From: a bacterium
Lineage (GTDB): Bacteria > Patescibacteriota > Minisyncoccia > UBA6257 > GWB1-50-10
Direction: 5' to 3'
NCBI GenBank assembly: GCA_027310235.1
Contig: DAIDBF010000075.1
Span: forward strand, 1-17,790
Length of the DNA: 17,790 nt
The position numbers and the translations under genes are program-made. The notes beneath the pieces are model-generated. The model saw only the letters and a list, made by a program, of their open reading frames with translations, ran no database searches and was not told where the DNA came from. This document shows, in pieces, positions 6,985 to 13,538 of the stretch (position 1 is the stretch's first letter; each line of letters starts with the position of its first letter).

Positions 6985-8535
6985 TCACTCCGCGCTTATC
7001 GTAACCGTATGGCCCTCTCGTAATCCGCTTGTTACCTCGGTAAATTCCCCATCCGAGATGCCCGTTTCGATCTTCGCATCCCGCATTGTGTTCCCTTCAA
7101 CCACTTTTACGAACATTCCGTTATCCCGTTTTACGATCGTAAATGCGGGAATCTTCAATACGTCGTTCTTCACCGAGACGCGGATTATCAAGTCCGCACT
7201 CATCCCCGGCCGTATCTGCCTGTCGGTCGGATCGATAGCAACGTTCACGCGATAGTATTTGTCGCCGTCTTTCACAATTTCTTTCGGTTCGATGTTTACG
7301 AGCCGTCCGTTGAATTCTTCGGTCGGGAACGCGTCAAGCTTGATACCAACCTGGATGCCGCCGTTTGTATCTTCCAGTTTCCCTATCTCCAACTCCGAAA
7401 CATCGGCTTGGATTTTGTTTTCGGATGCCGAAAGCGAAAGCGCAATATTACCCGCGGTAAACGCCTCTCCTTCTTCCAGATAGATTTTGTTCACCTTCGC
7501 GGGAACCGACGCATAGAGCGTCGCCTGCTCGATCTGAAACTCCGCGGCCTTCACGTTATTCTCCGCTTCCGCGGTCTGTGCTTTCGCGAGCACGATATCT
7601 TCCTGTCTCGTTCCCGCCTCCTTGAGCGTAAGTTCGTCTTTTGCGAGCGCAAGATCGGCAACGGCGATATTCCACTTGTCCTCCGCCGCGGTAAGCGTCG
7701 TAATCGCCGCGTTCACGTTCGTGCGCGCCATCGCAATGCTTGTTCTCCATCCATCGACGGTAGTCTGTGTAATCTTATCGGTGATGACCGCCCCATTCAC
7801 TGCAAGCGCAAGCGAATCGAGAAAACTTCTCGTCTTCGCAAGATTTTCCTTTCCCGCCACTACGAGAGTATCGAGGTTTTCATCCGGAAAAGTTCCCGAG
7901 GCGAGTGTTCCTTTCCACGAGGAAAGAAGATATTCTTCGGCGACCCTGCCCGTCACCGCGTCGGTTTTCAATTGAATGTTTGTGGTATCGAATATAAGCT
8001 GAGGACTGGTGCTTCTCACATTAAAGAACAGCATATCTCCCTTGCTTCGCACCGCATCGTCGGCAACGGTATAGGCATTCGAGAGCTCATCCGTGAGATT
8101 TTTTTTCGCGCCATCCAAAGTTACGGTTGCTTTCGAGACCTCCGTACGCGCGACATTCAAATCTTCAAGCGTATACCCCGCCATCAGTTTCTTGAGATTT
8201 GCCTCGCGCTGGGCAAGTACCGCACGCAGGCGGTTCGCGGAGATTTCGAGTTCTGTTGTATCGAGTTTCATGAGCGGCCTCCCCTGCGAAACAAGATCGC
8301 CTTCTTTCACATAGACCCGCTTTACGGTCCCCGAGGTAAGAAACCCGAGGTTATAATCTTTCTCGGAAACCACCTCGCCGCGCACTTTTACAATCTCGTT
8401 CACGGTGCCGCGCTCCACCGTAAAGGTCGCGCTCTGTCCGCCGTCGATCTTGAAATATTTCTGATAAACCCAAAACGACACGGCTCCCACGCCTATCACG
8501 ACGACAACAATCAAGAAATATGAAATCCGTTTCAT
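6985..8535 (-). CDS. HlyD/MacA-like membrane fusion (adaptor) protein with a long helical hairpin
   Basis: 516 residues. An N-terminal membrane anchor (about 6-25) is followed by the first biotinyl-lipoyl half-motif (about 63-92, GTVKRVYVKEGDLVSQGRPLMKLD). A helical region of about 240 residues (95-338) comes next, then the second lipoyl half (about 340-370, VNKIYLEEGEAFTAGN), a beta-barrel domain (about 373-455, ending near IRPGMSADLIIRV) and a membrane-proximal C-terminal domain. Typical MacA is about 370 residues; the extra length sits in the hairpin. Classical hairpins dock on TolC, but no TolC-like gene is visible and a CPR cell is thought to lack an outer membrane. ATG 8535 has AAGGA 10 bases upstream and TATAAT at 8557-8552. 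It is the first gene of the operon with the YHS-ATPase and permease. Confidence 0.92.
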   Translation of the reverse strand: MKRISYFLIVVVVIGVGAVSFWVYQKYFKIDGGQSATFTVERGTVNEIVKVRGEVVSEKDYNLGFLTSGTVKRVYVKEGDLVSQGRPLMKLDTTELEISANRLRAVLAQREANLKKLMAGYTLEDLNVARTEVSKATVTLDGAKKNLTDELSNAYTVADDAVRSKGDMLFFNVRSTSPQLIFDTTNIQLKTDAVTGRVAEEYLLSSWKGTLASGTFPDENLDTLVVAGKENLAKTRSFLDSLALAVNGAVITDKITQTTVDGWRTSIAMARTNVNAAITTLTAAEDKWNIAVADLALAKDELTLKEAGTRQEDIVLAKAQTAEAENNVKAAEFQIEQATLYASVPAKVNKIYLEEGEAFTAGNIALSLSASENKIQADVSELEIGKLEDTNGGIQVGIKLDAFPTEEFNGRLVNIEPKEIVKDGDKYYRVNVAIDPTDRQIRPGMSADLIIRVSVKNDVLKIPAFTIVKRDNGMFVKVVEGNTMRDAKIETGISDGEFTEVTSGLREGHTVTISAE

Positions 8536-8545
8536 ATTATAGCTT

Positions 8546-8557
8546 TCCTTTATTATA
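8546..8557 (-). promoter_or_regulatory. -10 element of the adaptor/YHS-ATPase/permease operon
   Basis: On the minus strand TATAAT occupies 8557-8552, and transcription would start near 8546-8545, about 10 bases before ATG 8535. The expected -35 position (about 8580-8575) has no good TTGACA match, which fits a promoter needing an activator or controlled through its spacer. AAGGA at 8550-8546 would act as a ribosome site only if transcription starts further upstream. Confidence 0.5.
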
Positions 8558-8575
8558 CCTTATTGTACAAGAAGG
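8558..8575. promoter_or_regulatory. Operator-like 18-bp palindrome in the divergent control region
   Basis: CCTTATTGTACAAGAAGG pairs with itself at eight of nine positions; only A8562/G8571 fails. Its core TTGTACAA is a perfect 8-bp palindrome. It lies directly beside the minus-strand TATAAT, filling the space where a 17-base promoter spacer would be, and also covers TTGTAC (8563-8568), the best -35 candidate for the rightward gene. This position suits a dimeric repressor or a MerR-type regulator. No regulator gene is visible in the window. Confidence 0.45.
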
Positions 8576-8606
8576 AATTCGAAATCTGTAGTAGTATTGA
8601 ATAATA

Positions 8607-8942
8607 ATGGATACGATGCCTATCACCTGCTCTTCGTGCCACAAAATCATACCGCTCCAAGATGCGAAGTTCTGCCCGTATTGCGGAAAGGCGCTTACCA
8701 TCTCGACGTCCGCAGAAAAACAAATCGTAGTATATCTCGTAAGCCTGCTGGTTCCCCCATTCGGTTTTTGGTATGTTTGGAAGTACCTGCGGCAGGGTGA
8801 CAGGAAATCAAAAATCATAGGAATCGTTGCCGCAGTTCTCACTATAATCGCGATAGCCACCAGTATCTGGCTCTGGGAGAAATCTCTCACCGTTTTGAAC
8901 CAGAAGATTAATTCGTCGCTCGGCAGTTTCAGCGTTTACTAA
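8607..8942 (+). CDS. Small zinc-ribbon membrane protein
   Basis: 111 residues. An N-terminal zinc ribbon has CSSC at 8-11 and CPYCG at 23-27 (Cys8, Cys11, Cys23, Cys26), followed by two hydrophobic segments at about 39-59 and 70-90 and a short polar tail. This resembles the many zf-ribbon plus membrane-helix proteins of unknown role. ATG 8607 was chosen; an in-frame ATG at 8616 would also keep both CxxC pairs. There is no Shine-Dalgarno sequence. TAGTAT at 8592-8597 ends 9 bases before the ATG, which would give an almost leaderless message. It is divergent from the YHS-ATPase operon and shares the control region with its palindrome, so joint regulation is possible. The ribbon should face the cytoplasm if the positive-inside rule applies, but no function can be given. 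Confidence 0.8.
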   Translation: MDTMPITCSSCHKIIPLQDAKFCPYCGKALTISTSAEKQIVVYLVSLLVPPFGFWYVWKYLRQGDRKSKIIGIVAAVLTIIAIATSIWLWEKSLTVLNQKINSSLGSFSVY

Positions 8943-8944
8943 AG

Positions 8945-8979
8945 TTATCCACTTTTTTATCGAGGCCCGGCCTCGATAA
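8945..8979. repeat. Convergent-junction repeat, copy B (TTATCCAC + T-run + palindrome)
   Basis: Lies between the TAA of the zinc-ribbon gene (8940-8942) and the reverse-strand TAA of the glycosylase gene (8980-8982). TTATCCAC is at 8945-8952, a six-T run at 8953-8958 and a perfect stem TTATCGAGGC / GCCTCGATAA around CCG at 8957-8979. The outermost pair is T-A here and C-G in copy A, a compensatory change that favours a conserved stem. TTATCCAC matches 8 of 9 bases of the DnaA-box consensus TTATCCACA. Confidence 0.8.
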
Positions 8980-9960
8980 TTACACCCGTATTTCTTTTTC
9001 GAGCCATGGAATATGCTCGTGCGTTCTCTTCCACCATAAATCCTCCCAGATATAGTGCACCGCGAGTTGTTTGTATGCGCCGAACCGCTCGAAGTATTTC
9101 AAGAGTTTTTTGACGGAAACCGGATGTTCGGGATTCTTGTTGAAAAACAACTTCGAGTAGATCTTCTGCTCCCACGGCGAAACGTGATTGAAAAAATCCC
9201 AGTGATGGAATACGTCGAAAAGAAGGTACCAGACGGTCGCCGGCCCCACGCCGTATAATTCGAGAAGTTGTTCCATCTGAGCTTCCCTTCCTTCCCCTCT
9301 TATCCTCTCTTCATCCACTAACTTTTTCCCGAAATACTCGTCCGTCTTTTTTATCGACTTTGCGCGATACCCCATTTTCAAATCACGGAGTATTTGTTCC
9401 GATACTGCTCCGAGTGCTCCCGGTTTCCAAAAACATCGCAATTCTTTCCCGTCGAATTTGAGGGGTGTTCCGTAATGTTCAAGAAGCGCTTTGAACATCT
9501 GGATCGACCGCCGCACCGTGGCGTTTTGAAGCACGATTCCGATAATAAGATACTCGTAGAGCGAACTTGGATGTCCGGGACGCATGCCTTTCCACCGTTT
9601 GATAACCGGTCCGAGAATCTTGTCGTCTTTGAATATCTTGTAGAAACCCCGAAGATCGAGATCAAGATTGTAGCGATAGCGCATTTCGGAAACCAGAGAA
9701 TCCGCAAACGTTGTTCCGACTTTCGACTCCGCGTATAGCGAAATGGCCATTTTCGGTTTTCGTCTCGTTCCTTTATTTTCGAACTTCACGCCGAGCGTTT
9801 TCCCTCGCCAGAGACAGGTCTGCCAACGGATACCTGGCTCCCAATAATTATCTCCCGAGGTAAAATGATCCGGCTTATGGAACGTGGAATCGAAATCGAA
9901 AGGAACCGAAGGAACAACAACCTTCCGCGCAACAAGATGAAGCGTATGTGCTTTTTTCAC
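8980..9960 (-). CDS. Divergent HhH-GPD superfamily DNA-glycosylase-like protein
   Basis: 326 residues from GTG 9960. The HhH segment LLELYGVGPATVWYLLF is near 232-248 and is preceded by a helical core beginning YEYLIIGIVLQNAT (about 135-148), the usual place of ILSQQT-type segments. Bifunctional enzymes carry a Lys in the hairpin; here the position is Ala, as in monofunctional types. More strikingly, the catalytic Asp expected in a D-x-W or D-T-H context after the hairpin appears as Ser261 in FFNHVSPWEQK. The N-terminal ~100 residues would be the beta domain found in AlkA/OGG1. An upstream GTG at 9975 is in frame, but a TATAAT overlaps codons 2-3 of that longer form, so 9960 is preferred. The role is DNA base repair by fold; activity is uncertain because of the missing Asp. 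Confidence 0.75.
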   Translation of the reverse strand: MKKAHTLHLVARKVVVPSVPFDFDSTFHKPDHFTSGDNYWEPGIRWQTCLWRGKTLGVKFENKGTRRKPKMAISLYAESKVGTTFADSLVSEMRYRYNLDLDLRGFYKIFKDDKILGPVIKRWKGMRPGHPSSLYEYLIIGIVLQNATVRRSIQMFKALLEHYGTPLKFDGKELRCFWKPGALGAVSEQILRDLKMGYRAKSIKKTDEYFGKKLVDEERIRGEGREAQMEQLLELYGVGPATVWYLLFDVFHHWDFFNHVSPWEQKIYSKLFFNKNPEHPVSVKKLLKYFERFGAYKQLAVHYIWEDLWWKRTHEHIPWLEKEIRV

Positions 9961-9972
9961 AACTCCATTATA
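9961..9972 (-). promoter_or_regulatory. -10 element with leaderless GTG start
   Basis: On the minus strand TATAAT at 9972-9967 is followed by GGAGTT and then GTG at 9960-9958, so a start about 7 bases after the -10 falls on the GTG itself. The GGAG two bases before GTG is too close to act as a Shine-Dalgarno sequence. No clear -35 is seen. Confidence 0.45.
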
Positions 9973-10019
9973 CACCTTGCGCCGCCTCCCCCCTCCCGTG
10001 GTATGCTGGGGATGATTCG

Positions 10020-11315
10020 ATGAAAAAGATCATTGAAAGGAAAAGAGAGTGGCTGAGAGCACTCCGCGTGGGATGGTTTTTGGCCCTGCGCCAGATTAAG
10101 CGATCAAATAAAGGCACGACCGCGCTTATCATCTTCATCATGATCCTGACTTTCCTGAATCTCGTCGTGGTCTCCGGCCTCCTTTTGGGTCTCATCAGCG
10201 GTTCTTTCGAACAGTATCGCAAGAGTTACTCGGGAGAAGTTATCATCACCCCCGCACAAGGCAGGGATTACATCGAAAATTCCCAGGCACTCATTACGTT
10301 TCTGGAATATCACCCCCAGATAACGAACCTCTCCGCAAGACACGGCGTAAACGTCCAGCTCCTCGGCACCCTGAACGACAATCCGAAAAAGAACGAGCGG
10401 CCGAACCGCGTGAGCGGACGACTCATGGGTATCGACCCGATCCAGGAAGAGGCGACCACTAATTTCTCCAAGTATGTGAAGTATGGGAGTAATCTCAACC
10501 CTAACGAGGAGGGATATATTTTGATCGGCGCAACGCTCCTCAAAAAATATTCCACCTACGCCGATGCGAATATTCCCGGCTTCGATTTTCTGGATAACGT
10601 TGATGTGGGAAGCCGCGTCCGCGTAACGATCCCTGCAAGCGATGGTGAGATTGCGAAGGACTTTATCGTGAAGGGAATCGTGAAAAGCAAGGTAGACGAA
10701 GTATCGACCCGGATGTTCGTACTCGATAAGGAACTGAAACGCCTGCTCCCCGTAAATAAGGAACAATATCAGGAGATCGCGATACGAACCGACTACGCGA
10801 ATGCACCGGCGCTCGCCTCGGCAATCAAAGGATTCATGGGATCGTACGCAGCCCGCATCCAGACCTCGGACGAGGCAATTCCTTCGTTTCTCCGCGACAT
10901 CGAAACCACCATGGGCGTCTTGGGAAATGCCTTGTCATCGATCGCGCTTATTGTCGCTTCGATCACTATTTTCATCGTGGTTTTTATCAACGCCATCACC
11001 AAGCGGAAGTTCATCGGTATCATGAAAGGCATCGGCATCAAACCGCTCGCCGTCGAGCTGTCGTACGTCTTCCAGGCAATCTTCTACGGGCTTGCGGGAT
11101 CCGCAATCGGACTGCTTCTTACTTTCGGAATGCTCAAACCCTACTTCTCGGCGAATCCCATCGACTTCCCCTTCTCGGACGGTATCCTCGTCGTCACACC
11201 ATGGAGCGCGGGAATCCGCGTCGCAATCCTGATTCTCGTCACGATCCTCGCGGGATTCATACCAGCGAAGATCATTGTGAGAAAAAACACGCTCGATTCA
11301 ATTCTCGGACGCTAA
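10020..11315 (+). CDS. FtsX-domain ABC transporter permease (second module)
   Basis: 431 residues from ATG 10020. The frame is open upstream to 9948, but those codons overlap the divergent gene and its promoter, and the positively charged MKKIIERKREW start is typical. TATGCT at 10002-10007 could be the -10. TM1 is at about 33-60, followed by an extracytoplasmic domain of about 240 residues and then helices at about 304-326, 348-372 and 396-417. The cytoplasmic coupling segment TKRKFIGIMKGIGIKP and the C-terminal PAKIIVRKNTLDSILGR place it in the MacB/FtsX superfamily. It is closer to the LolC/E-like style than to MacB because the LRYE ending is missing. It pairs with the ATPase 10 bases downstream. 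No adaptor gene accompanies this pair. The substrate is unknown. Confidence 0.88.
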   Translation: MKKIIERKREWLRALRVGWFLALRQIKRSNKGTTALIIFIMILTFLNLVVVSGLLLGLISGSFEQYRKSYSGEVIITPAQGRDYIENSQALITFLEYHPQITNLSARHGVNVQLLGTLNDNPKKNERPNRVSGRLMGIDPIQEEATTNFSKYVKYGSNLNPNEEGYILIGATLLKKYSTYADANIPGFDFLDNVDVGSRVRVTIPASDGEIAKDFIVKGIVKSKVDEVSTRMFVLDKELKRLLPVNKEQYQEIAIRTDYANAPALASAIKGFMGSYAARIQTSDEAIPSFLRDIETTMGVLGNALSSIALIVASITIFIVVFINAITKRKFIGIMKGIGIKPLAVELSYVFQAIFYGLAGSAIGLLLTFGMLKPYFSANPIDFPFSDGILVVTPWSAGIRVAILILVTILAGFIPAKIIVRKNTLDSILGR

Positions 11316-11325
11316 CACTACTCTT

Positions 11326-12003
11326 ATGATACGAACACAACAACTTTTCAAGAAATACCAGGACGGCGTGTCGGAGACGATTGTACTTAAGCATCTTGAT
11401 CTCGAGATACAAACCGGGGAGTTTGTCGCGATTATCGGTCCTTCCGGCGCCGGCAAGTCAACGCTCCTCTACCAGCTCTCGCTTCTCGACAAACCCACCT
11501 CTGGTGAGATATGGCTCGACGAGGTGAGGACATCCGAGTTGAGCGAGGTCGAGAAAACGACCATGCGACTCAATAAGTTCGGATACGTTTTCCAGGATTA
11601 TGCGCTCCTCCCTGAACTCACGGCAACCGAGAATGTCATGCTTCCCATCCTCATGCAAGGCGTGGAACATCATGAAGCGCAGAAAAAAGCGGAGCGCGCG
11701 CTCTCGAGAATCGGCTTGGGAGACAAGACAAAAAGTCTCCCGAGCCAGCTTTCGGGAGGAGAGCAACAAAGAGTCTCGATCGCCCGCGCGATTGCGCACG
11801 ACCCCCTTATTCTCTTTGCGGACGAACCGACGGCAAATCTCGATTCCGCAAACGGACGCGTGGTGATGGATGCGTTTTCGGAAATTCATGATGAGAAACA
11901 AACGATCGTCATGGTAACCCACGAGCCGGAGTATGCGAAGCGCGCGCATCGTGTGATTACACTGAAAGACGGCCGGATCGTCAAAGACGAGCGAGGAGGG
12001 TGA
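11326..12003 (+). CDS. ABC exporter ATPase (LolD/MacB type)
   Basis: 225 residues, a normal length for the family. Walker A is GPSGAGKST (38-46), Q-loop Gln90, signature LSGGEQQ (142-148), Walker B LILFADEP (161-168), D-loop NLDSANG and H-loop His199; all are present, so it should hydrolyse ATP. It energises the permease encoded immediately upstream, and the two form a two-gene operon with a 10-base gap. It differs from the two other ATPases in the window by having neither a YHS domain nor a linked adaptor. The last codons DERGG and TGA end 70 bases before the transporter gene that follows, which has its own -10 candidate. Confidence 0.92.
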   Translation: MIRTQQLFKKYQDGVSETIVLKHLDLEIQTGEFVAIIGPSGAGKSTLLYQLSLLDKPTSGEIWLDEVRTSELSEVEKTTMRLNKFGYVFQDYALLPELTATENVMLPILMQGVEHHEAQKKAERALSRIGLGDKTKSLPSQLSGGEQQRVSIARAIAHDPLILFADEPTANLDSANGRVVMDAFSEIHDEKQTIVMVTHEPEYAKRAHRVITLKDGRIVKDERGG

Positions 12004-12049
12004 AGGAGAACGGACGGTTGTATTCCTGTATTTACGTTGTGAAAAGCGG

Positions 12050-12073
12050 TATACTTTTTCCAGCGAACTCCAA
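12050..12073 (+). promoter_or_regulatory. -10 candidate of the NRAMP-like gene
   Basis: TATACT at 12050-12055 lies 18 bases before ATG 12074, giving a predicted leader of about 12 bases without a Shine-Dalgarno sequence. The -35 region is not convincing. The 70-base gap 12004-12073 holds nothing else recognisable; no metal-regulator palindrome was found in it. Confidence 0.35.
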
Positions 12074-13351
12074 ATGTTCAAGGGTGCACGAAAATTTTTC
12101 AAAACCGCCGGTCCCGGCATCATCACCGGCGCGGCGGATGACGATTGTTCGGGAATTGCAACCTACACCCAGACGGGTGCCCAGTTCGGTTATGGGCAGC
12201 TCTGGACTGCGGTATTTCTCCTCCCCTTCATGGTCGCTATCCAGGAATCCTGTGCGCGCATAGGAGCGGTTACGGGGAAAGGAATCGCTGCAGTCATAAA
12301 GGAACACTACTCGAAAAAAGCGCTTTATACGGCGCTTCTTTTCGTTATTACTGCGAACACGATCAATATCGGCGCCGATCTCGGCGCGATGGGTGCGGCT
12401 GCCCAACTTATTATTCCGGTTAATTTCACAATTCTTACGCTTTTCTTTACGGTCGTCATTCTCCTCCTTGAGATATTTGTTTCCTATCGCGTATATTCGA
12501 GGATCCTGAAATGGCTTGCGCTTGCGCTCATTTCATACCCGATAACGCTCTTTCTTGTGAAACAACCGTGGGGAACGCTTCTCAAGGCGACGTTCATTCC
12601 TCACATTGAGTTCAGTTTCGCGTTCCTTTTCATTATCACGGGAGTCTTGGGTACGACCATTTCTCCCTACATGTTTTTCTGGCAGGCATCCGAAGAAGTC
12701 GAGGAGGAAAAGAAACGACATATGTTGCGGCACGGTATCCCGCATCTCACGAAAAAATTCATCCGTTTCCTGCGGTTGGATACCTTTATCGGGATGCTCT
12801 CTTCGGAGATCGCCACGTGGAGCATTATTGTGGTCTCCGCAACGGTCCTCAATGCGAACGGAGTGACCGATATAGGCACTGCCGCCGATGCGGCGAAAGC
12901 GCTCGAACCTTTGGTGCAAACGTTCCCGAACGCGGGACTCATCGCAAAGATGCTTTTTGCGACAGGCATCATAGGACTCGGGCTTCTTGCCGTTCCGGTA
13001 CTCTCGGCATCCGCTTCATATGCCTTATCCGAGACATTAAACTGGAAAGAGGGTTTGAATCTGAAACTTAAAAAGGCACACGGCTTTTACGGCGTGATTA
13101 CCATCGCCACCCTGATCGGGCTTACCATCAATTTCATCGGGATAAATCCGATTAAGGCGCTTATCTTCGCCGCGGTCTTGAACGGCGTCGCCGCGGTACC
13201 TCTCCTTTTCATCATCGCGCGCATCGCACGGAACGAAAAAATAATGGGAGCACACCGAAGCGGAATGCTCTCCACTACATTCGTATGGGCGACGTTTCTC
13301 CTCATGACCATTTCCTCAATCGCGATGTTCTTCACGATCGGCGGAAGCTAA
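12074..13351 (+). CDS. NRAMP-family (SLC11-like) divalent metal transporter, atypical clade
   Basis: 425 residues and about 11 hydrophobic segments, the usual NRAMP size. The helix-1 metal site, DPGN in classical Mn/Fe NRAMPs, reads GAADDDCSGIATY (Asp22-24, Cys25). The helix-6 motif, usually MPH, reads TTISPYMFFWQ (Ser197, Pro198, Tyr199, Met200) and is followed by EEVEEEKKRH. From memory, the ADDDPSGIATY and ISPYxFFWQ pattern marks an NRAMP-related clade apart from MntH; here the usual Pro of that clade is Cys. The metal preference is therefore open, and MntH should not be assumed. It probably works as an inner-membrane, ion-coupled importer. It begins 70 bases after an ABC ATPase gene and ends just before a clear terminator, so it is probably its own transcription unit. 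Confidence 0.85.
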   Translation: MFKGARKFFKTAGPGIITGAADDDCSGIATYTQTGAQFGYGQLWTAVFLLPFMVAIQESCARIGAVTGKGIAAVIKEHYSKKALYTALLFVITANTINIGADLGAMGAAAQLIIPVNFTILTLFFTVVILLLEIFVSYRVYSRILKWLALALISYPITLFLVKQPWGTLLKATFIPHIEFSFAFLFIITGVLGTTISPYMFFWQASEEVEEEKKRHMLRHGIPHLTKKFIRFLRLDTFIGMLSSEIATWSIIVVSATVLNANGVTDIGTAADAAKALEPLVQTFPNAGLIAKMLFATGIIGLGLLAVPVLSASASYALSETLNWKEGLNLKLKKAHGFYGVITIATLIGLTINFIGINPIKALIFAAVLNGVAAVPLLFIIARIARNEKIMGAHRSGMLSTTFVWATFLLMTISSIAMFFTIGGS

Positions 13352-13392
13352 CCTCTCTTTAATATCCCGCGCGCGTTCCTCCGAACGAGGGT

Positions 13393-13412
13393 AAAGGACT
13401 GCGTCCTTTTTT
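13393..13412 (+). terminator. Rho-independent terminator after the NRAMP-like gene
   Basis: AAAGGAC (13393-13399), loop TGC, GTCCTTT (13403-13409), and the T-run continues to 13412 for six Ts in total. The 7-bp stem is rather short but the layout is canonical on the plus strand, 41 bases after the stop. Read from the other strand, the stem is not followed by a T-run. Confidence 0.65.
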
Positions 13413-13538
13413 CGCCATCGCTCGGCTGAAATGGAAGCAAACTTTCATTTCACTCCTCGCTCGCCGAAAGAAGACTTGGGCCTTGTCGGCCCGGAGCGCC
13501 CGAGCTGAGGAGGAATGCGTGCAGGAATGAAGAGAAAA
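13413..13538. other. Hairpin-rich non-coding stretch between convergent genes
   Basis: There is no credible reading frame. An 11-bp stem with one G-T wobble joins TGAAATGGAAG (13427-13437) and CTTTCATTTCA (13442-13452) around loop CAAA. A 5-bp stem joins GGGCC (13478-13482) and GGCCC (13488-13492). GCTCGG (13420-13425) can pair with CCGAGC (13500-13505), enclosing both hairpins. Near-direct copies TCGCTCGGC and TCGCTCGCC flank the first hairpin. It could be a structured RNA, a dispersed repeat or termination DNA for the minus-strand operon. Confidence 0.4.

Noticed and set aside
6123..7004. A 293-codon open frame on the plus strand opposite the YHS-ATPase gene
   Set aside because: The translation is rich in Arg, Phe and His with no domain-like pattern and lies exactly opposite a gene with complete catalytic motifs. 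It is an antisense shadow.
7408..8523. A 371-codon open frame on the plus strand opposite the first adaptor gene
   Set aside because: It is Arg/His-rich with no recognisable domains. The opposite strand encodes a full HlyD-like protein with both lipoyl halves.
4881..8952. The two TTATCCAC sites as part of a replication origin
   Set aside because: Only two sites 4 kb apart, each tied to a repeated palindrome. There is no AT-rich unwinding region and no dnaA or dnaN gene in the window.
12074..13351. Naming the NRAMP-like gene mntH
   Set aside because: Both metal-site motifs differ from classical MntH, so manganese/iron specificity is not supported.
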